From a bacterium (GTDB taxonomy: Archaea > Thermoplasmatota > Thermoplasmata > Lutacidiplasmatales > UBA184), in NCBI GenBank assembly GCA_021832495.1, contig JAKBKR010000139.1, forward strand, positions 1 to 6,091: a stretch of DNA of 6,091 nucleotides. Reading direction: 5' to 3'. Numbering within the stretch: position 1 is the first letter of the stretch; each line of letters opens with the position of its first letter. This document shows, piece after piece, positions 1 to 3,287 of this stretch. Under the pieces are notes generated by a model. It worked only from the letters and a program-made list of their open reading frames with translations. It searched no databases and was not told the DNA's origin. Position numbers and translations under genes: made by a program.

Positions 1-451
1 CCCCCCCGAATTCAGACGAGATTACAAACGAATCCGTGTACGTCTTACTTGAGGAGAGAGTTCCACTCGTAAACGTTAGTGAGACGACGTAGTCGACGGT
101 AGTTGTACACGCACCTGTACCGCCCGCAACCCATGCGGTAACGGTAACCGTGGTCGTTCCTGTCGACGCAGGCGATGTGCACGTTCCTGCACTACCACTG
201 GCCCCTGTCGTGAAGGTGCTAGCAGAGATGCCGGGGGAGTAAATCGTGTTTGAGGTTGAAATCGCGCCCTGATTTCCATTCACTCCGGTAGTTGAGAACG
301 ATAGAAATGCAGTAGTCGCCAGCGCGAACCCTCCGACCATTGCGACCATTGCGACCACGGTGCCTATGTAAATCGTGCGTCTCGATATTTTCCTTCTTGT
401 TCCAGCGTGCCGCGTTTGGCTGCTTGTTCGGTCTTCCAAAAACTCTTTCAT
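1..451 (-). CDS. Partial exported surface protein, pilin-like N-terminus (3' end beyond window)
   Basis: An open frame starts at the ATG at 451-449, just after an in-frame TGA, and runs 150 codons off the left edge without a stop. A basic N-terminal stretch (residues 1-26, with RRKISRR at 19-25) precedes one hydrophobic segment (about 27-50, TIYIGTVVAMVAMVGGFALA). The rest is Thr/Ser/Gly-rich with strand-like segments such as TVTVTAWVAGG and DYVVSLTFTSG. This fits a protein held by an uncleaved signal anchor, or an archaeal type IV pilin-like protein; I do not see a clear class III signal-peptide cleavage site, so 'pilin' is only a resemblance. Cys91 and Cys115 are the only cysteines visible and could form a disulfide. 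GGGGAG at 467-462 could serve as a ribosome site 10 nt before the ATG, a rather long spacing. Function is unknown. That it is coding and membrane-anchored is fairly sure. Confidence 0.72.
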   Translation of the reverse strand, partial: MKEFLEDRTSSQTRHAGTRRKISRRTIYIGTVVAMVAMVGGFALATTAFLSFSTTGVNGNQGAISTSNTIYSPGISASTFTTGASGSAGTCTSPASTGTTTVTVTAWVAGGTGACTTTVDYVVSLTFTSGTLSSSKTYTDSFVISSEFGG

Positions 452-552
452 TCGTTCTCAACTCCCCACAATGGGTACTATCGTACAGCGCGCGAGACCT
501 TATCAAGCTAACGAGGGGAGTCCGCGGGAAGCCCCTCACCGGGAGAGCGGGG
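452..552 (-). promoter_or_regulatory. Candidate structured 5' leader of the pilin-like gene
   Basis: Read on the minus strand, this stretch holds four segments that can pair in sequence. P1 (551-545, CCC-G-CTC) pairs with P2 (GAGGGG, 537-532) across a 7-nt loop and one bulged base. P2 pairs perfectly with P3 (CCCCTC, 518-513). ACTCCCC (521-515), which overlaps P3, pairs over 7 bp with P4 (GGGGAGT, 467-461), which contains the possible ribosome site. P1:P2 and P2:P3 exclude each other, and P2:P3 excludes P3:P4, so the order resembles an attenuator or riboswitch switching translation. The pairings are seen directly. The regulatory role is inferred, and G/C-rich low complexity could produce such pairs by chance. 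No known riboswitch class is recognised. Confidence 0.25.
462..482 (-). promoter_or_regulatory. Possible ribosome site and weak proximal TATA before the pilin-like ATG
   Basis: GGGGAG lies at 467-462 on the minus strand, 10 nt before the ATG at 451. A weak AT-rich element, GATAGTA (482-476), is centred about 28 nt before the ATG and could be a poor TATA box giving a very short leader. If it is the true promoter, the structured segment further upstream would not be in the mRNA. This competes with the distal promoter candidate at 576-581. Confidence 0.22.
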
Positions 553-581
553 AGACGAGGGTTCGAATCCCATTGCTTAAA
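513..581 (+). other. tRNA-like element: consensus T-loop motif without a foldable cloverleaf
   Basis: On the plus strand GGGTTCGAATCCC (559-571) matches the archaeal T-arm consensus, with loop TTCGAAT at 562-568. The five-base T-stem is imperfect: three G-C pairs, then A558:A572 and a G557:T573 wobble. Upstream, CTCACCGGGAGAGC (535-548) resembles a D-arm, and GAGGGG/CCCCTC (513-518/532-537) is a perfect 6-bp hairpin. A T-run (592-596) follows downstream, as after many tRNA genes. I could not build an acceptor stem or anticodon arm: CAAGCTA (504-510) against TTGCTTA (573-579) pairs at only five of seven positions, and nothing spans the anticodon. It may be a decayed tRNA, a former integration site, a tRNA with unusual introns, or chance. 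The motif is certain; tRNA identity is doubtful. Confidence 0.3.
576..581 (-). promoter_or_regulatory. Possible distal TATA box for the pilin-like gene
   Basis: TTTAAG on the minus strand (581-576) is centred near 578. With the archaeal TATA-to-start spacing of about 26 nt, transcription would begin near 552, exactly before the paired segments of the candidate leader. The element is short and differs from the better boxes at 1305 and 2960, so this is a weak call resting mainly on its position. Confidence 0.22.
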
Positions 582-596
582 CGGACCTAGGTTTTT

Positions 597-763
597 GTGC
601 AGAAGCGAACATCCCAGCTCAAGAGCACTGCTCGCCGCCCATTCAGGAATCAAAGACAGGCTCAATCAGTATTTTGGAGGTATTGACGTCACCGGAGGCC
701 ATAGCCACACACGAAAACAACTTTCCTAGGTTGGCCGCCCACAGTGGGAAGCGGTGATTCGAG
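597..763. other. Intergenic stretch downstream of the CxxC membrane protein
   Basis: I see no convincing gene here. The inverted repeat CCCACAGTGGG (738-748) lies 16 nt beyond the stop codon of the membrane protein gene and can fold as a short 4-bp hairpin. On the minus strand a T-rich patch (TTGTTTT, 720-714) follows about 18 nt further on. Together they could end transcription of that gene, but the hairpin is too short and too far from the T-rich patch to call a terminator with confidence. Confidence 0.3.
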
Positions 764-1282
764 TTAGAGAGGGCCGTACTCCCCAGCAACAGAAGCACCA
801 TTAATTCCAATCGTATAAATGGTGTCATTGCTCCCTACCAAGTCCTGGCTTCCGGTGTAAAATACCATAACTTCAGATGAGTTCACTGGGACAACGGAAC
901 TCCAGGACGAAGCTTCGGCTTCATACGTGGCCAGAGCCTTCGTGCCGACCTTGACAGTGACGTTCCACCCCGTCACGATGAAGCCATTGGGACTCGCTAT
1001 CTTGAAACCGAAATCGTATGTTGTCAGTCCAGCGGTTGCACCTGTCACTGAGAGATTGAGCCAATGATTCCCGCTCCGGCCCGTGCCAGGGTGAATTTCC
1101 CCCAACTCGACAACGGGAACGGCCTCGCCACACTGAAGACAATTCCCGGGGTAATGCTCCAGCACCACTATCACGGTGATGAGGATGATGACTCCAAGAC
1201 CGTACCCAACGGCTATTGCCCAAAGGGGTGGCTTGAAGGTCCTAAAGGAGGGCGGCATGGTTTCCCTTCCCGTTGGTTCCAT
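764..1282 (-). CDS. Single-pass membrane protein with an extracytoplasmic CxxC and beta-rich domain
   Basis: This 172-residue protein has a short N-terminal region (1-18), one long hydrophobic helix (about 19-41, LWAIAVGYGLGVIILITVIV), then HYPGNCLQCGEAVP with Cys48 and Cys51 as its only cysteines. The remaining 120 residues are Ser/Thr/Gly/Val-rich with strand-like pieces (FIVTGWNVTVKV, EVMVFYTGSQDL, TIYTIGINGA) and N-glycosylation sequons (NLS, NVT, NSS, NDT), suggesting a small extracellular beta domain. I do not recognise the family. The CxxC resembles a zinc-knuckle half or a thiol pair, but no second pair is present, so a metal site would need a dimer. Start choice: the ATG at 1282 lies 25-26 nt from the centre of a TATATA box, fitting a leaderless mRNA. 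Met9 (1258) is an alternative, with GGGAAGGGA 4 nt before it. It stands alone, 312 bp from the pilin-like gene. Confidence 0.8.
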   Translation of the reverse strand: MEPTGRETMPPSFRTFKPPLWAIAVGYGLGVIILITVIVVLEHYPGNCLQCGEAVPVVELGEIHPGTGRSGNHWLNLSVTGATAGLTTYDFGFKIASPNGFIVTGWNVTVKVGTKALATYEAEASSWSSVVPVNSSEVMVFYTGSQDLVGSNDTIYTIGINGASVAGEYGPL

Positions 1283-1304
1283 GACTTAATGATTGCCGAT
1301 CTGG

Positions 1305-1310
1305 TATATA
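1305..1310 (-). promoter_or_regulatory. TATA box of the CxxC membrane protein gene
   Basis: TATATA is centred at 1307.5, 25-26 nt upstream of the ATG at 1282, so transcription should begin at or next to the start codon, giving a leaderless mRNA. No Shine-Dalgarno motif precedes that ATG, which agrees. The box is its own reverse complement and could also drive plus-strand transcription from about 1334, towards the decayed frame at 1349. Confidence 0.6.
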
Positions 1311-1348
1311 CTGTAGTATCCCATAATGACTTCCACTCGAAGCGCTGT

Positions 1349-1639
1349 GTGACCCCATTGAGCAAGGTCTTACCCAGCGATGTCCAGAAGATACTTGCCC
1401 GCCTCTCCCACAAGCCCAGCCACCAGTGAACCATCTACCGTCTCTCCCGCTCGGGGTAGTACAAATGGGACACCACCCGGGGCCAGCTCTTCGCCACCCT
1501 TGATGTGTGGCTTTCCACCAATCCGTGGTCCAACCTCCCACGCGACCTACTGGAAGACCCGTCCACCACCACAATCATGATCTCCGAGGACATCTTCGTC
1601 AACATCACCATCACATACCCAGCCCGTATTGGAGCATAG
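1349..1639 (+). pseudogene. Decayed small open frame with two in-frame stops, family unknown
   Basis: From a GTG at 1349 one plus-strand frame reads VTPLSKVLPSDVQKILARLS and continues to a TAG at 1637-1639, interrupted by TGA (1427-1429) and TAG (1457-1459). With those stops read through it would encode about 96 residues. The last 59 codons look coding: C or G dominates third positions, residues are balanced, and pieces such as GQLFATLDVWLSTNPW and SEDIFVNITITYPARIGA look like folded protein rather than noise. The N-terminal part has a helix-turn-helix flavour, but I recognise no family. It is the only plus-strand coding candidate here and lies opposite a weaker-looking minus-strand frame (1767-1435). 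It could be a pseudogene, a 60-codon gene using a non-ATG start, or a chance frame. Reading the TAG as pyrrolysine would not explain the TGA. Confidence 0.3.
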
Positions 1640-1817
1640 GGAGAGAAAGGTAGGGGCGGGACTCTGCCCGGCAGGCCCGTGTGTGCAGAACCCACGCGTT
1701 TTGCCCCATCGAAACCCCCCCTCTTACACCGGTGAGCAGGGGTACCATCCTCCCGAGGTAGAACCACAGCAGTTCACATCGGACTAGTTGAAGTCACTAT
1801 TCGAGTTTGAAGTCGAG
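1640..1817. other. Intergenic stretch between the decayed frame and the ATPase stop
   Basis: I see no gene or clear terminator. The octamer TTGAAGTC occurs at 1788-1795 and again at 1807-1814, 19 nt apart, just beyond the ATPase stop codon. No poly-T tract follows the ATPase on its own strand, so where its transcript ends is not apparent. Confidence 0.35.
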
Positions 1818-2939
1818 TTACACGGTCAGCCCTCTCTTGAGGGCATGGTAATAGGCGATCACGGGCGCCTTTCGAAGCTCGTACTTCCCCCTGGAGACCT
1901 TTCGAAGGATTCCCCGCTTGGTCAAACGACCGAGGTAGATGGTGGGCACGCCTGCTCTGACGGCTTCCGCTGCCTTGAACTGCGGTTGATTCAGGTTGGC
2001 TATCCTCACGAAGACCCGGATGTCCTCGTCAGACGCATCGCTAGCCTCCCTTTCCATCCAGCTGGCTCCGATAGAGAGCGCCTTGGGAATAGCGGCCTGA
2101 ACATCGGAAGGTCGAAGAACGGCATCCTCTCGGAAGGTGGCTTGAGCCAGGCACTGCACGAGGTATGGGTATCCGTGGGTCAATTGAAAGACGGAGGCAA
2201 CCGCCTCCGATGTCCACTTGGTGGCTGAACCTACCGTATCAAGAGGGGCGGCCAATGCTTCCCCGGTCTCTTCTGACGAAAGGGTTCCGATGTCAAACAT
2301 GGCTCCAGAGAAGTTTCTCAGGATGGGAGAGTACTCGTGCTTGGACATCCGGTCCAACAACTCAAGCCCTCCGGCTACCACCAGCATGATGGGCACAGGC
2401 GAGTTCATCTCGGCCAGGGTCTTCAGTACGCCCAAACCGGTAGTGTCCAAGAACTCGGCGTCGTCGATCATAACCACAATCACTGGGACGGCCTGGAGCA
2501 CTTCCAGAGTATCCCTCCACACGGTCATCGGGTTGGATATGCGCTCCCCCCTCCGACCCGAGACGCTCACCCCAGTCCCCATTATCGAGATGCTAGAGAT
2601 CTGCTTCATTGTGGCCCGGACCTTCGAAGACAGGCCAGGTGCTCTCCGGGCCGCTTGCTGTACTTCCTCGGATATGGCGCCTACCAAGGCCGAGTCGCCG
2701 AGCGGGGCCCTGGGTTGGATCTCGGCAGTCAACGCTCGAGGTGATCGCTTCAGCACAACCTCTCCAATCTTCCTAAGCGCTGAAGTCTTGCCGCTTCCAC
2801 GGTAGCCGTAGAGGAGCAGGGCGCTGCTGCGCTTCCACTTGATGGCCTTCTCCAAGCGCTCCTCTACCGTCGCAAGTAGCGCTTGTCGGCCAGCGAACGA
2901 TTCTGGGCTCGCAGGGACCCCGGGGTCGTAGGGATTCAT
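1818..2939 (-). CDS. Stand-alone P-loop AAA/STAND-type ATPase with C-terminal winged-helix-like region
   Basis: A 373-residue cytoplasmic protein without signal peptide or membrane helix. FAGRQALL (15-22) is the usual entry to AAA_16/Orc1-Cdc6-like ATPases; Walker A is GYRGSGKT (45-52); Walker B is VIVVMIDDAEFL (153-164), with D159, D160 and E162 as likely acidic residues; AGG at 189-191 lies where sensor 1 is expected. SPILRNFSGAMFDIGTLS (204-221) and THGYPYLVQ (254-262) match blocks I recall from bacterial and archaeal 'ATP-binding protein' families of about 400 residues, where a winged helix follows. Residues about 305-370 fit that, including YLGRLTKRGILRKVSRGKYEL. It should bind and probably hydrolyse ATP and may bind DNA; its biological role is unknown. 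It is probably not the replication initiator, as it lacks clear extended Orc1/Cdc6 features. It is transcribed alone from its own promoter, and its start is set by that promoter. Confidence 0.85.
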   Translation of the reverse strand: MNPYDPGVPASPESFAGRQALLATVEERLEKAIKWKRSSALLLYGYRGSGKTSALRKIGEVVLKRSPRALTAEIQPRAPLGDSALVGAISEEVQQAARRAPGLSSKVRATMKQISSISIMGTGVSVSGRRGERISNPMTVWRDTLEVLQAVPVIVVMIDDAEFLDTTGLGVLKTLAEMNSPVPIMLVVAGGLELLDRMSKHEYSPILRNFSGAMFDIGTLSSEETGEALAAPLDTVGSATKWTSEAVASVFQLTHGYPYLVQCLAQATFREDAVLRPSDVQAAIPKALSIGASWMEREASDASDEDIRVFVRIANLNQPQFKAAEAVRAGVPTIYLGRLTKRGILRKVSRGKYELRKAPVIAYYHALKRGLTV

Positions 2940-2959
2940 GATAGACCCATATCATTCTG

Positions 2960-2967
2960 TTAATTAA
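2960..2967 (-). promoter_or_regulatory. TATA box of the ATPase gene
   Basis: TTAATTAA is centred at 2963.5, 24-25 nt upstream of the ATG at 2939, and is preceded on the minus strand by GCAAAGC, which resembles a purine-rich B recognition element. No Shine-Dalgarno motif lies before the ATG (the preceding bases are GGGTCTATC). The geometry predicts a leaderless mRNA and matches the box at 1305-1310. Confidence 0.62.
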
Positions 2968-3287
2968 GCTTTGCAAACGCAGCGTAATCCGAAGCGGCCC
3001 CTTGATCGTGAGGAAGAGACACCCTCTCGCAAAGAGTCCTTCCCGAGACCCCCCTACGCAGGACCGCTCTCCGGAGGAGTAAGTGGGAACAACGGTTACC
3101 CTTCCACCCAGTCCCCCGGAGGTATCAGTGGACGGTTTATGATCGCCAGGAAAACATACCCTTCTCACCACCCTCAGTTAAGTTCTCTTCCGGACTTGAG
3201 GATGGTTCCCTCTTGGCATCGACATTCGCTCCTTCAGGTCCCTTGTTGAGACCGGTCTCCCTCACTCTTCGACTCAGGCGGTCAGCG
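2968..3287. other. Intergenic stretch between propeller protein and ATPase
   Basis: Apart from the ATPase promoter at its left end, I find nothing convincing in these 320 bases. Open frames on both strands are Pro/Ser/Arg-rich with no domain signal, and look like chance. GAGACCGGTCTC (3248-3259), 29 nt past the propeller protein's stop, is a perfect 12-bp palindrome but has no room for an RNA loop. No T-tract marks a terminator on the minus strand. Confidence 0.4.

Noticed and set aside
219..665. 148-codon minus-strand open frame across the leader and the pilin-like gene
   Set aside because: It overlaps the pilin-like gene in another frame, and its product reads as non-coding DNA (the WDSNPRLP piece is a translated tRNA-like motif). 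The shifted frame from 451 has a membrane helix and proper protein composition.
643..828. 61-codon minus-strand frame starting MTPFIRLELMVLLLLGS, signal-peptide-like
   Set aside because: Its hydrophobic start comes from the overlapping end of the CxxC protein gene; it has no ribosome site or promoter, and its third positions look random.
1435..1767. 110-codon minus-strand frame opposite the decayed plus-strand frame
   Set aside because: Arg/Gly/Ser-rich with no recognisable domain or hydrophobic segment and no promoter; the plus-strand frame shows a better coding pattern.
1788..1814. Direct octamer repeat TTGAAGTC as a possible regulatory iteron
   Set aside because: Only two copies, downstream of a stop codon, with nothing else to support a binding site.
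2971..3249. 92-codon plus-strand frame in the intergenic stretch
   Set aside because: Pro/Ser/Arg-rich, lacks an ATG start and ribosome site, and has no domain signal.
3248..3259. Perfect 12-bp palindrome GAGACCGGTCTC as an operator or terminator
   Set aside because: About one or two such palindromes are expected by chance in 6 kb; it has no loop and no following T-tract.
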